A stretch of 64,000 nucleotides of DNA from Blautia coccoides (GCF_034355335.1 NZ_CP136422.1:4312501-4376500); one strand, 5' to 3'. Counted from the stretch's first letter, positions 28,661 to 38,482 are shown. The notes: generated by a model not told the origin, from the letters alone. Translations and numbers: made by a program.

Positions 28661-31579
28661 TTACAGCAGGTGTTTCACTTCCAGAAACAGTTCTTTTTCC
28701 TGCTCGATTTTCTCTTCACTTCCGATGACACAGATACGGTTCTGGTCCAGCATACACGCTACCACATCGCCCAGCGCCCGGATATCCTCAGGCTGGGCAT
28801 TCAAAATCTGCATCCGCTCTTTTTTCAGCTCTTCCTCTGTAATGTGGCTGAACCATGCCTCCAGTGATAATATTCCTTTTGAGGACGGTGTCATTGGTGT
28901 ATCCAGTTCACTGATCGTGCCGATAATATATTTTGTCATCTCTCTCTCGTCTGCTTCAAAACTGCGGATAAACTCCGGGGTATTGCGGAACACTTCCAGC
29001 GTTTTGGAAAGGTTGGGGTCCCTGTAGGAAACCAGGTATCCGTCACCGCTTCTCTTGAAATTGCTCATACAGCCATAGGCACCGCCTTTTACACGCACAT
29101 TCATCCAGAGATACTCATAGCTTAAGATCACCTTTAAAATGCGCAGGCAGCCCGTATATTCAAAGCCGCCCTCCCGGAAATTGCCTGCTGCTGCCACATA
29201 CTGCACCTGTCCTGATGTTTTAAACCCTTCGTTTTTCACCTTATAGTCCGGCTTTACCTCAGCCTGTCTGACCTGCTCTGTGCAAAGTACGCTTTTTAAA
29301 CTGCGCACCTCTGACTCCAGGCCTTTATACCCTTCCTGGTCCGCAGTATAACTGACTGTCAGATTCTCGGGACGGAAGATCATCTTCATAAGAAGCTTCA
29401 GATTATCAATTACCCTGCCCTTCTCCTCCTCAAAATGACTTTCGATCCTGTCAATGAACTGGTAAAACTCAATCCCTGCAATCTTCTCCTGGAAATATGC
29501 ATTTCCCGAGAAATAGGATGTAGCCCGCATTACTGCCGTGCTGTGACCTGCGCTTGCCATACTCATCTGAAGTCTGGATTTCATCTTGGCAATGATCTCG
29601 TAGAGACGTTTTGTGTCATCCATTTTAGACGTACAGAGGATCTCTTTGATCATAGAAAATACAAACGGCAGTCCGCTGTACAACGTCTTCGCTTTGATGC
29701 CCAGCATCTGTCTGGTATTCTGATTGTCTTTAGAGTCTCCGAATACCTGAAGGCCAAATAAGATACCACCGCTGTTGGCGTTGATCTCATTGAACAGATC
29801 TGCATAGCTGTATTTCTCCGTATCCACATATCCCAGTACGGATTTTAAGATTCCCATGTAGGGGATCAGTTCCTCCGGTACCTTCTTCACATCAAAGAGC
29901 AGCGTCAGATAACCGATCCCATTGGTATACAGATCATGATGCAGAACCAGCGTATCATCTATATATCCGGGTTTATTGTATATCTTAACTGTCTCTGTTC
30001 CGATATCAGAGCGTTTCAGCATAGGGATACTCTGAAGAGCTTCCTCTCTCTCCGGTTCATCCTGGTACTCTTTCAGATGTTTTGTGTCTGCTGCTATCTT
30101 CTCTACCGCCTCAGCAGGCAGAGATGCCTTATAGGCAGCAAGCTTTTCTTCCAGTTCTTTGTCTCTCTGTGCAGCAAGGCCGCGTTTTGGATTGACTACC
30201 ACGACGGATGCGTGAGAATTGTTCAGCAGATATTGTTCTATCAGCTTTTCAAAATATCCCTCTTTAGCCTTTTGCTTCAAACTCTCAAAGATGTCCAGTT
30301 TTCTCAGGTGGTTAAAGGGCTTGCTGTCATCATACAACCAGCTGTCAAACACATCAATGCCATACATAAGTCCTTTGGGGAAGGATGAAAAGTCTGCTTC
30401 TCTGAAACGGAACTCCAGAAAATTGATTCCCGCAGCTATGGCTTTCTTATCGATTCCCTCTTTTGCGATCTTACTGAGTGTATCCTGGATCAGACGCACA
30501 AAGGCGTCTTTATTCTCCTGCTTCGCATTCTTAGCTACAATGGAGAAAAATGGCTGAAAAATACCATCGTCATAAGAGCCAAGGATATCCTTTCCCATAC
30601 CGGCATCCAAAAGTGCCTGTTTCAGCGGTGCTCCCGGCGCGGAAAGCAGGGTGTAATCCAGAATTTCAAAGGCAGTGCACTGCTCCACATCCAGGCTGTC
30701 ACCCACTACCACATTGTATGAGAGATAGGAATTTTCCTCCAAAGGCTCATTTTCAGAGATGGGATAATCCATGATGATCTCTTTTACCTTGTCAAACGGC
30801 TCCTGTCTGGGAATGGCTGAATCAACGGGGATCTCATCATATTTTGACAGATATTCCCTGTCCATCCAATTCATCCGCTCCTCCATATCCATATTTCCAT
30901 ACAGATAAATATAGCTGTTGGCAGGATGATAATAGCGGCTGTGGAAAGAAAGGAATTCAGAGTATTTCAGTTCCGGGATCACAGAAGGATCTCCGCCTGA
31001 CTCCACCCCATAGGGTGTATCCGGAAACAGGGAATTAAAAATCTCCCGGTCCAGCACTTCCTCAGGTGAGGAGAAAGCCCCCTTCATTTCATTGTAGACA
31101 ACGCCGTTTAATTTCAGCGGCCCGCTCACGTCCTCCAGTTCATAATGCCATCCCTCCTGGCGGAAGATCTCCTCCCGTTCATAGATGTTAGGGAAAAAGA
31201 CAGCATCCAGATATACATGCATCAGATTCTTAAAGTCCGCATCATTGCAGCTCGCCACCGGATACATGGTCTTGTCCGGGTAGGTCATGGCATTTAAAAA
31301 AGTGTTCAGAGAGCCTTTCACCAATTCCACAAACGGGTCTTTTAATGGGAATTTCTGAGAGCCGCACAAGACACTGTGTTCCAGAATATGGGCCACGCCG
31401 GTGCTGTCTGCAGGCGGTGTGCGGAATGCTATATTGAACACCTTATTTTCATCATCATTTTCCAGCACCATGACTCTGGCACCGCTTTTTTTATGTCTCC
31501 ACAGAAAACCTTTGGAGTGAATATCCGGTATATCCTGGCAGGAAACCAGTTCGTATGCCGGCACGTTTTCTTTCTTCAT
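28661..31579 (-). CDS. M16C-family zinc metallopeptidase (PreP/insulinase-like)
   Basis: A 972-residue single-chain clamshell peptidase. The inverted zinc motif HILEH (within AHILEHSVLCGSQKFPLKDPF) is intact. An EVLDREIF region downstream and the ESGGDP stretch fit the M16C (presequence protease) branch. The second half repeats the fold without the metal site, as expected. No signal peptide, so it is cytosolic. The ATG at 31579 follows AGGAGG by 6 bases. It heads the unit with era and recO. Confidence 0.9.
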   Translation of the reverse strand: MKKENVPAYELVSCQDIPDIHSKGFLWRHKKSGARVMVLENDDENKVFNIAFRTPPADSTGVAHILEHSVLCGSQKFPLKDPFVELVKGSLNTFLNAMTYPDKTMYPVASCNDADFKNLMHVYLDAVFFPNIYEREEIFRQEGWHYELEDVSGPLKLNGVVYNEMKGAFSSPEEVLDREIFNSLFPDTPYGVESGGDPSVIPELKYSEFLSFHSRYYHPANSYIYLYGNMDMEERMNWMDREYLSKYDEIPVDSAIPRQEPFDKVKEIIMDYPISENEPLEENSYLSYNVVVGDSLDVEQCTAFEILDYTLLSAPGAPLKQALLDAGMGKDILGSYDDGIFQPFFSIVAKNAKQENKDAFVRLIQDTLSKIAKEGIDKKAIAAGINFLEFRFREADFSSFPKGLMYGIDVFDSWLYDDSKPFNHLRKLDIFESLKQKAKEGYFEKLIEQYLLNNSHASVVVVNPKRGLAAQRDKELEEKLAAYKASLPAEAVEKIAADTKHLKEYQDEPEREEALQSIPMLKRSDIGTETVKIYNKPGYIDDTLVLHHDLYTNGIGYLTLLFDVKKVPEELIPYMGILKSVLGYVDTEKYSYADLFNEINANSGGILFGLQVFGDSKDNQNTRQMLGIKAKTLYSGLPFVFSMIKEILCTSKMDDTKRLYEIIAKMKSRLQMSMASAGHSTAVMRATSYFSGNAYFQEKIAGIEFYQFIDRIESHFEEEKGRVIDNLKLLMKMIFRPENLTVSYTADQEGYKGLESEVRSLKSVLCTEQVRQAEVKPDYKVKNEGFKTSGQVQYVAAAGNFREGGFEYTGCLRILKVILSYEYLWMNVRVKGGAYGCMSNFKRSGDGYLVSYRDPNLSKTLEVFRNTPEFIRSFEADEREMTKYIIGTISELDTPMTPSSKGILSLEAWFSHITEEELKKERMQILNAQPEDIRALGDVVACMLDQNRICVIGSEEKIEQEKELFLEVKHLL

Positions 31580-31710
31580 GGTCAACCTCCTTGATGGTCA
31601 TATTTACTGCCCGTCTTTTGGCAGTGTATATTCTATTGTTTATATTACCACATTTCATGGAATTATAAAACGGAAAAAGGACAAAGATTCTTCCAATTCA
31701 ATCAAAACAG

Positions 31711-31750
31711 AAAAAAGCCGCTGTCTATGCCTCCGCATTCTGACAGCAGC
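31711..31750 (-). terminator. Intrinsic terminator after the lipoprotein gene
   Basis: The stem GCTGCTGTC/GACAGCGGC on the minus strand is followed by six T, 13 bases past the stop at 31763. Confidence 0.85.
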
Positions 31751-31762
31751 TTCTGTCTTATT

Positions 31763-32650
31763 TCATAGTTCTTCTGCATCCAGCGCTTCCTGAGGCACTT
31801 CTACTTCTACTGTCTCACCGCGCTCTTTTATAGTCACAGCTATCTGGAATTTATCTACCTTCATCGTCTGATCCGTTCCTGACTGGGCAGTAAGATCTGA
31901 CATCATCTTTTCCATAAGCTGTCTCATATCAATTCTGGTTCGGATTATCTCTTTTTCTTTCTTGTCCACATACAGATCCAAATCCACCTTTTCATCCTCT
32001 ATACGGAAATCGCCTAAAACATTTTCCTGTCCCGGAACCTGACCGGCCATACTGAACAAACTGTTCAATACCTCTCCGCCTATAGAAGAGTGGATCACAT
32101 AACATTCTGTGGAAGTTTCATTATCCAGTTCAAGGGTCTCTTCAGTCATGGTCAGGGATTCTTCCTGAATTCCCTGATAAAGCTCCTGTCCGGCAAATAC
32201 CAAAGCTCCCATATCGCCGCCGGAGACGTCTGTCTCAGATTTCTGCCATTCCTCTCCGTTTTTCGTATAGGTGACATATTTATCGCTGCTCTTTACTGTA
32301 TAACTCTCAATGGGAACCGGAATCTTCATTGACATGATCTGCATATTCAGCTCTCCATCCATGCGCATCCGTTCCTCCTGGAACTGCAGCTCTGCATCCA
32401 TATCCATTTGGATGGCAGAATCCTGGACATCTCCCAGCAGATCCTGTGCCTCTTCCAGAGGCATTGCAGCCTTGAAATTCATAGTCATCTGCATTTTTCC
32501 TGATTTGAGCTGTTTCTGGTTGGAAAGCACTTCTTTCAGCAGTTCTTCCGCAGACGGTTCCTTTGCCTGCTCCCTGCCTTGTCCACAACCCATCAGGAGT
32601 AATAGCGGTATCAGTAAAGTCAGACATAGTCTTCTGATTTTCCCTTTCAA
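31763..32650 (-). CDS. Putative surface lipoprotein (DUF6612-like)
   Basis: A 295-residue lipoprotein of unknown function. The signal peptide (KGKIRRLCLTLLIPLLLL) ends in lipobox LMGC. The mature part resembles LolA/LppX-like beta-half-barrel lipoproteins of Firmicutes: repeated amphipathic strands, many Met, Gln and Glu residues, and a late KEKEIIRTRIDMRQLMEKM segment. The start codon is TTG at 32650 behind GGGGGAAGGA. It is 12 bp downstream of the PRTase-like gene, so co-transcribed. No catalytic residues are recognisable. Confidence 0.72.
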   Translation of the reverse strand: MKGKIRRLCLTLLIPLLLLMGCGQGREQAKEPSAEELLKEVLSNQKQLKSGKMQMTMNFKAAMPLEEAQDLLGDVQDSAIQMDMDAELQFQEERMRMDGELNMQIMSMKIPVPIESYTVKSSDKYVTYTKNGEEWQKSETDVSGGDMGALVFAGQELYQGIQEESLTMTEETLELDNETSTECYVIHSSIGGEVLNSLFSMAGQVPGQENVLGDFRIEDEKVDLDLYVDKKEKEIIRTRIDMRQLMEKMMSDLTAQSGTDQTMKVDKFQIAVTIKERGETVEVEVPQEALDAEEL

Positions 32651-32662
32651 ATCCTTCCCCCT

Positions 32663-33310
32663 TTACAATTTAGAATATCCATATCCATTTACAATGGCAT
32701 CCAGTCTCTGGCCGTTTCTGCACATTGGGCATTCACTGGCTTTGTGTGTCTGGTAATCCGGTACATCCTTTTTATAAAACACAGCATTGATATCCAGGCC
32801 TGCCACTTTATTCACAGCACTGAAGATTGAAGATACACCCTGAATGGTACCACCATAATAGAGAATGCTCTCCATACATTTCCGAAGTGTCTCACCGGTT
32901 GTGATCGATCCCATCAGAATGACCACATTTCTGTTTCTGACCATGTGCTGAATGTTGTCCCTGAACATGAGCTGTCCATTGCCGTTGAATTCTGGAGTGA
33001 CAATGTAAATGGTCTTATGCGCATTCATAGACAGTACACCGGCCTTTGCCAGCTCCTCTGCCAGAAACGCTCCCACAACCTCCAATCCATCCAGACAGAT
33101 AATGGAATCCACAGGCGTGGATGTCTCATATTTGGTAGAAAGATATCTTGCAATCCTGGAAGCCTCCGCACAGCGTGTCTTCATGGTGGTCATTTCCAAA
33201 TAATGACTGATATGGGACTGCGGCGTTGCAAAGTGTCCCGGGATCACCTTTAACTGAATCTTCTCATCACCGGATGCGTATACCTTAAACATTCTTTCTT
33301 CCATTTCCAT
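32663..33310 (-). CDS. Orotate phosphoribosyltransferase-like protein with atypical PRPP loop
   Basis: A 215-residue type I PRTase-fold protein. The segment matching the 13-residue PRPP motif reads VVILMGSITTGET: the TTGET part is present but the two acidic residues that normally bind ribose hydroxyls are Met-Gly. A CPMC pair lies near the C-terminus (ASECPMCRNGQRL). pyrE proper is normally beside other pyr genes, which are absent. It may be a regulator or a divergent enzyme rather than OPRTase. GGAGG precedes the ATG by 8 bases. Confidence 0.62.
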   Translation of the reverse strand: MEMEERMFKVYASGDEKIQLKVIPGHFATPQSHISHYLEMTTMKTRCAEASRIARYLSTKYETSTPVDSIICLDGLEVVGAFLAEELAKAGVLSMNAHKTIYIVTPEFNGNGQLMFRDNIQHMVRNRNVVILMGSITTGETLRKCMESILYYGGTIQGVSSIFSAVNKVAGLDINAVFYKKDVPDYQTHKASECPMCRNGQRLDAIVNGYGYSKL

Positions 33311-33410
33311 AAATCATACCTCCTCTTTTTTATCCCCAATTACTTTTTTATATGCTTATTATACCATACTCCTTTTAAGGAAAAAAGAGAAGATTTATCA
33401 TATCACACGA

Positions 33411-34127
33411 TCACCAGTATTGTATATCCGGATAATTGGTGATCACTGCATCTGCGCCCGCCTTCTGCATCTTCCGGAAACCTTCTTTTGTATTTACAGT
33501 CCATACATGCAGAGGAAGCCCCTCCTCCCTGCACTGTCTCAGAAAATCAGGATGCTGTAAATGTGTATAAATCGGATGGAGCGCATCTACACCCAGACGT
33601 TTCCCATAGGCAGGCGCATCCACGATCCCATCCTCAAAAAGCATACCTGTGGGCATCCCGGGCGCCTTCTGCTTTATCTCCATCAGTGTATAATGATTAA
33701 AAGAAGAGTACAGCACCTTGTCCTCCATGCCCATACGCGCGGTAAGCTCCAGCACTTTATCCGCCAGACCTTCATAAAATACAATGCTGGTTTTCAGCTC
33801 CACGTTCACAAGCATATCTTCTTTTCTCATAAGCTCATACACTTCCTTCAGTGTAGGAATCCTGGCAGCTCCCTGTTCCGGAAAAGTTTTATTAAAATTC
33901 AATTTTCTCAGTTCTTTCAGCGTATGGTCCTTCACCCATCCCGAACCATCGCTGACCCGGTTCAGCTTCTCGTCATGGATCACCACGATTTCACCGTCTT
34001 TCGTCAGTTGTACATCCAGTTCAATACCATCTGCCTTACGCCGCACAGCTTCGGAAAAAGCCTCCATTGTATTTTCCGGCGCATACCCCGATGCACCTCT
34101 GTGAGCCCAGATCTTCATTTTTTTCAT
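33411..34127 (-). CDS. Glycerophosphodiester phosphodiesterase family protein
   Basis: Hydrolyses glycerophosphodiesters to glycerol 3-phosphate and an alcohol. A 238-residue GDPD TIM barrel: WAHRGASGYAPENTMEAF carries the catalytic His-Arg and Glu-Asn, DGIELDVQLTKDGEIVVIHDE the metal-binding Glu and Asp and the second His, and NVELK the third acidic site. It ends VWTVNTKEGFRKMQKAGADAVITNYPD, typical of the family. There is no signal peptide, so it acts in the cytosol. Confidence 0.92.
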   Translation of the reverse strand: MKKMKIWAHRGASGYAPENTMEAFSEAVRRKADGIELDVQLTKDGEIVVIHDEKLNRVSDGSGWVKDHTLKELRKLNFNKTFPEQGAARIPTLKEVYELMRKEDMLVNVELKTSIVFYEGLADKVLELTARMGMEDKVLYSSFNHYTLMEIKQKAPGMPTGMLFEDGIVDAPAYGKRLGVDALHPIYTHLQHPDFLRQCREEGLPLHVWTVNTKEGFRKMQKAGADAVITNYPDIQYW

Positions 34128-34182
34128 AGTCTTCCCCTTATTTCAGAATTAATGTAACTCTCCTGTGCCCTCACCACCGCAG

Positions 34183-34569
34183 TTAATATTCATCTTCTTC
34201 ATTCTCATCTGTATGCGAATGTTCCCCGTAAAATTCTCTGCCCACTACGTTTTTCCTCTGCCTGCAGTCCTCCACCATCTCTGAGAGCATAGCGCGGACC
34301 TTCTTTGGCTCAGAAATATTTTTCAATGTGATCTCCGGATTGCTGTCCACCTTTGTCTTTACGATCAAATCCCCGGTGCCGAAGATTTTACCGGCCAGAG
34401 TCTGAACCATAGTCACATCCACGATCCTATATAAAAGAGTCTCATCCAGGGTTGTTTTCAGAAGTCCGGCTTCTATCATCAGTCTCTCATTCTCTATATA
34501 ATATTTCGTAAATGACCAAGGAAACCACATAAAATGCTTCCTGTCTTCCCATATTAAATTATCACTCAT
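34183..34569 (-). CDS. PH-domain (bPH2-like) protein
   Basis: A 128-residue small protein with YYIENERLMIEAGLLKTTLDETLLYRIVDVTMVQTLAGKIFGTGDLIV, which is the bacterial PH-like (YdbS/YdbT type) strand pattern. The C-terminus is acidic and His/Glu rich. No membrane segment apart from a weak Trp/Phe patch near the N-terminus. AAGGAGG precedes the ATG. The leader holds repeat R1. Function unknown. Confidence 0.7.
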   Translation of the reverse strand: MSDNLIWEDRKHFMWFPWSFTKYYIENERLMIEAGLLKTTLDETLLYRIVDVTMVQTLAGKIFGTGDLIVKTKVDSNPEITLKNISEPKKVRAMLSEMVEDCRQRKNVVGREFYGEHSHTDENEEDEY

Positions 34570-34681
34570 TTTTATAACCTCCTTATTGTTTATACGCCGT
34601 AACTGATCAGGACTCTCACAGCTACGAAGAAAAATCCATATACATTGCCTTTACCAATGGGTTTTGCCCAGTTTCAGAAGC

Positions 34682-34734
34682 TTTTCTTACAGTCAGCGCA
34701 GTAAATGCGCAGATCTGCCGAAAAGTTACTATAC
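34682..34734 (-). repeat. 5'-UTR repeat R1 (paired with 49618-49672)
   Basis: Shares a core with 49618-49672, read on the minus strand as TGCGC-TTTAC-GCGCTGACTGTAAGAAA, able to form a GCGC stem. It lies in the leader of the PH-domain gene, just past a TATAGT -10-like box. The rest of the 34570-34856 gap holds the nifJ terminator and a solo MITE end. Confidence 0.5.
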
Positions 34735-34772
34735 GTCTCAGTATAATATGAATAGAAAGGAATAGCAAGTAT

Positions 34773-34805
34773 ACAAAAAGCAGGCATCACGATCGTGATG
34801 CCTGC
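34773..34805 (-). terminator. Intrinsic terminator of nifJ
   Basis: A perfect 26-bp palindrome (34780-34805, arms GCAGGCATCACGA) is followed on the minus strand by TTTTTGT. Confidence 0.88.
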
Positions 34806-34834
34806 CGTTTATTTACCTGGGAAACTGTAAATGT

Positions 34835-34852
34835 GGAAAGCTGAACTGTTAC
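34835..34852 (-). repeat. Solo MITE end
   Basis: GTAACAGTTCAGCTTTCC on the minus strand matches the left end of the 40808-40949 element at 17 of 18 bases. It sits between the nifJ stop and its terminator. The rest of the element is absent. Confidence 0.45.
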
Positions 34853-34856
34853 TAAA

Positions 34857-37800
34857 TTAGTTTTCTGCATCTCCGTACAGAGTAACCAGTTTCTTCAGAT
34901 ATTCATATCTTTCCTTAGCCTGTTTCTCATTCAGAGCGAAAAGCTTAGCAGCTTTTTCAGGATTAGAACGTTTCAGAGAATTGTAACGAACTTCTCCATC
35001 CAGGAATGCCTGATAATCTTCTGTTGGCTCTTTGGAATCCAGAGTAAATTTGCTTTCTGCTTCCGGATTGAAGCGGAAGTTATGCCAATATCCGGATTTA
35101 ACAGCCAGTTCTTCCTCTGTCTGAGCTTTGCTCATACCTTTCTTGATACCGTGATTGATACACGGAGCGTAAGCGATGATCAGGGACGGTCCCGGATATG
35201 CCTCAGCCTCAGCAATTGCTTTTACAGTCTGGTTAAAGTCTGCACCCATGGAAATCTGTGCAACATATACATAACCATAGCTCATAGCGATGGAAGCAAG
35301 GTCTTTCTTCTTAACTTCTTTACCGCCTGCAGCGAACTGCGCAATAGCACCTGTCGGAGTAGCCTTTGAAGACTGTCCGCCTGTGTTGGAGTAAACCTCT
35401 GTATCGAATACCATAATGTTGATATCTTTTCCACTTGCTAATACATGGTCAACACCACCGAATCCGATATCGTAAGCCCATCCGTCACCACCAAATACCC
35501 ACTGGGATTTTTTAGCCAGGAAGTCTTTTTTCTTAACAATATCTTTGCAGGTATCGCATTCGATTCCTTCCAGAGCTGCAACCAGTTTGTCAGTTGCTGC
35601 ACCGTTGGTAGCACCGCAATTGTAGGTATCTAACCATTCTTTGCATGCTGCTTTTACTTCTTCAGAAGCTTCAGCGCTTGCCATTACGGATTCCACTTTC
35701 TCTTTTAAGCCGCCGCGGATCGCGTTCTGAGCCAGTAACATACCGTAACCGAACTCTGCGTTATCCTCGAACAGAGAGTTATCCCATGCAGGACCCTGTC
35801 CTTTTGCGTTTACAGTGTACGGTGTAGACGGTGAGGAGTTACCCCAGATAGAGGAACATCCTGTTGCGTTTGCAATGTACATTCTGTCGCCGAACAACTG
35901 AGTGATCAGCTTCGCATATGGTGTCTCACCACAACCTGCACAAGCTCCTGAGAACTCAAGCAGAGGCTGTTTGAACTGAGAGCCTTTAACAGTTGTCTCT
36001 TTGAATTTTGCAACAACATCTTCTTTGATCGGAAGAGATACTGCGTAATCAAAGAATTTCTGAGATTCTACATTTGCTTCCATGTTCTCCATAACAAGGG
36101 CTTTTGCACCTTTCTTGCCTGGGCAGACATTTGCACAGGAACCACATCCGGTACAGTCAAGAGCGGATACTGTGATAGCAAATTTATATTCTTTCATGCC
36201 GGTCATGTCAAGAGCTGCCGGAGCATTTGCTGCCTCAGCCTCTGTCATAGCAACCGGACGGATGGACGCATGCGGACAAACGTATGCACAGCGGTTACAC
36301 TGGATACAGTTTTCCGGCTGCCATACCGGGATATTTACTGCAATACCACGTTTCTCGTAAGCAGATGTTCCGGATGGAGTTGTACCATCAACATATTCTG
36401 TAAATGCAGATACCGGCAGGGAGTTACCTTCCTGAGCTGTAACTTTAGCCTGAACGTTATTTACGAAGTCTACAACTTCTTTTCTTCCGTTCTCAGCATG
36501 AGTCAGGTCAAGACCTTCGTCTGCTGCTGTTTTCCAGCTTTCCGGAACCTGTATTTCTACGATCTGTTTTGCACCTTCATCGATAGCTGCCCAGTTCTTA
36601 GCAACTACATCATCACCTTTACGTCCGTATGTTGCTTTTGCTGCTGCTTTCATTAAATCGATAGCCTGAGCTTCCGGAATGATATCAGCCAGTTTAAAGA
36701 ATGCGGACTGCAGGATCGTGTTGATACGAGTCGGGCCCATGCCTGTCTCAATACCGATCTTAACGCCGTCGATCACATAGAATTTGATGTTGTGATCTGC
36801 GATGAATGCTTTTACCTGTCCCGGTAAATGTTTTTCCAGACCTTCCATATCCCAAGGACAGTTCAGCAGGAATGTACCTCCGTCTACCAGTTCCTGAACC
36901 ATGTTGTATTTTCTCACATAGGAAGGATTATGGCATGCAACGAAGTTTGCTTTCTTGATCAGGTATGTGGATTTGATCGGTTTTTTACCAAAACGCAGGT
37001 GAGACATTGTAACACCGCCGGATTTCTTTGAATCATAGTCAAAGTAAGCCTGTGCGTACATGTCTGTGTTGTCACCGATGATCTTAATGGAGTTCTTGTT
37101 GGCACCTACAGTACCATCAGCGCCCAGACCCCAGAATTTACAGTTGATGGTTCCTTCCGGTGTTGTAACGATAGGAGTACCAACTTCCAGAGACAGATTT
37201 GTAACGTCATCCACGATACCAACTGTGAATTTTTTCTTCTCTGTGTTCTCATATACAGCAACGATCTGAGCCGGTGTTGTATCTTTGGAACCTAAGCCGT
37301 AACGTCCTGTCAGGATCGGAACTGCATCGAACTTGCTTCCCTTTAATGCAGCCACAACATCTAAGTATAACGGCTCACCCAGAGAACCAGGTTCTTTTGT
37401 TCTGTCTAAAACAGTGATCTGTTTTACAGTCTCAGGAATCGCTTCGATCAGTGCGTCAGCGCAGAATGGTCTGTACAGACGAACTTTTACAACGCCTACC
37501 TTCTTGCCTGCTGCCATCAGATAATCGATAGTCTCTTCAATTGTATCATTTACAGATCCCATAGAAACGATCACATGCTCAGCGTCTGCTGCACCGTAAT
37601 AGTTGAACAGTTTGTAATCTGTACCGATCTTAGCGTTTACTTTGTCCATGTATTCCTGAACGATTGCCGGTAAAGCATCGTAGTACGGATTACATGCTTC
37701 TCTTGCCTGGAAGAAGATGTCAGGGTTCTGAGCTGAACCTCTCTGGCACGGATGGTTTGGATTCAGTGCGCGAGCGCGGAATTCATCCACAGCGTCCATG

Positions 37801-38387
37801 TCTACCATCTCTTTTAAATCTTCGTAATCCCATGTCTCGATCTTCTGGATCTCATGAGAAGTACGGAAACCGTCAAAGAAGTTGATAAACGGAACTTTGC
37901 CTTTGATAGATGCCATATGAGCAACCGGTGTCAGGTCCATAACTTCCTGTACGGAAGATTCACAGAGCATAGCGCATCCTGTCTGACGACATGCGTATAC
38001 GTCGGAATGGTCACCGAAGATTGACAGTGCGTGGCTTGCCAGTGCACGGGCAGATACGTTGAATACACCCGGTAACTGCTCACCAGCGATTTTATAAAGA
38101 TTAGGGATCATTAACAGAAGACCCTGTGATGCGGTATATGTAGTAGTCAGGGCACCTGCTGCCAGGGATCCATGCACAGCACCAGCTGCACCTGCCTCAG
38201 ACTGCATCTCAGTAACCTGTACTTCTTGTCCGAAAATGTTCTTTCTTCCCTGTGTTGCCCATTCGTCTGTAGCCTCTGCCATTACAGATGACGGGGTAAT
38301 CGGGTAAATCGCTGCAACATCGGAAAATGCGTAAGACGCATGAGCTGCTGCATGATTACCATCCATGGTTTTCATCTTTCTAGCCAT
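34857..38387 (-). CDS. nifJ: Pyruvate:ferredoxin (flavodoxin) oxidoreductase
   Basis: Oxidises pyruvate to acetyl-CoA, CO2 and reduced ferredoxin; the central carbon-electron step of this anaerobe. 1176 residues in one chain: domain I with YPITPSS near residue 30; domain III from the mid 200s; a ferredoxin domain with CIQCNRCAYVCP and CTGCGSCANVCPG (two 4Fe-4S clusters); a third-cluster cysteine in SGACAGCGETPY; and the TPP site GDGWAYDIGFGGVDH followed by NTGGQSSKATPTG. AAGGAGG precedes the ATG. Full family length with all motifs. A divergent-type leader with inverted repeats and an adjacent Rrf2 regulator suggest redox or Fe-S control. Confidence 0.97.
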   Translation of the reverse strand: MARKMKTMDGNHAAAHASYAFSDVAAIYPITPSSVMAEATDEWATQGRKNIFGQEVQVTEMQSEAGAAGAVHGSLAAGALTTTYTASQGLLLMIPNLYKIAGEQLPGVFNVSARALASHALSIFGDHSDVYACRQTGCAMLCESSVQEVMDLTPVAHMASIKGKVPFINFFDGFRTSHEIQKIETWDYEDLKEMVDMDAVDEFRARALNPNHPCQRGSAQNPDIFFQAREACNPYYDALPAIVQEYMDKVNAKIGTDYKLFNYYGAADAEHVIVSMGSVNDTIEETIDYLMAAGKKVGVVKVRLYRPFCADALIEAIPETVKQITVLDRTKEPGSLGEPLYLDVVAALKGSKFDAVPILTGRYGLGSKDTTPAQIVAVYENTEKKKFTVGIVDDVTNLSLEVGTPIVTTPEGTINCKFWGLGADGTVGANKNSIKIIGDNTDMYAQAYFDYDSKKSGGVTMSHLRFGKKPIKSTYLIKKANFVACHNPSYVRKYNMVQELVDGGTFLLNCPWDMEGLEKHLPGQVKAFIADHNIKFYVIDGVKIGIETGMGPTRINTILQSAFFKLADIIPEAQAIDLMKAAAKATYGRKGDDVVAKNWAAIDEGAKQIVEIQVPESWKTAADEGLDLTHAENGRKEVVDFVNNVQAKVTAQEGNSLPVSAFTEYVDGTTPSGTSAYEKRGIAVNIPVWQPENCIQCNRCAYVCPHASIRPVAMTEAEAANAPAALDMTGMKEYKFAITVSALDCTGCGSCANVCPGKKGAKALVMENMEANVESQKFFDYAVSLPIKEDVVAKFKETTVKGSQFKQPLLEFSGACAGCGETPYAKLITQLFGDRMYIANATGCSSIWGNSSPSTPYTVNAKGQGPAWDNSLFEDNAEFGYGMLLAQNAIRGGLKEKVESVMASAEASEEVKAACKEWLDTYNCGATNGAATDKLVAALEGIECDTCKDIVKKKDFLAKKSQWVFGGDGWAYDIGFGGVDHVLASGKDINIMVFDTEVYSNTGGQSSKATPTGAIAQFAAGGKEVKKKDLASIAMSYGYVYVAQISMGADFNQTVKAIAEAEAYPGPSLIIAYAPCINHGIKKGMSKAQTEEELAVKSGYWHNFRFNPEAESKFTLDSKEPTEDYQAFLDGEVRYNSLKRSNPEKAAKLFALNEKQAKERYEYLKKLVTLYGDAEN

Positions 38388-38428
38388 TTGTTATTTTCCT
38401 CCTTGAAAATTGTTATAAACAATGTTCC

Positions 38429-38482
38429 ACTTCGCTCCCCGAAGTCTAACAAAATTATATCACGATTCGCGAAGCATGTCCA
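38429..38482 (-). promoter_or_regulatory. nifJ promoter with two inverted repeats
   Basis: On the minus strand TGGACA (38477-38482), 17 bases, TATAAT (38454-38459). The spacer contains the palindrome TTCGCGAA (38467-38474), and a second inverted repeat ACTTCG-5-CGAAGT (38429-38445) lies just downstream of the -10. Both are possible regulator sites; the Rrf2 gene is next door. Confidence 0.55.
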
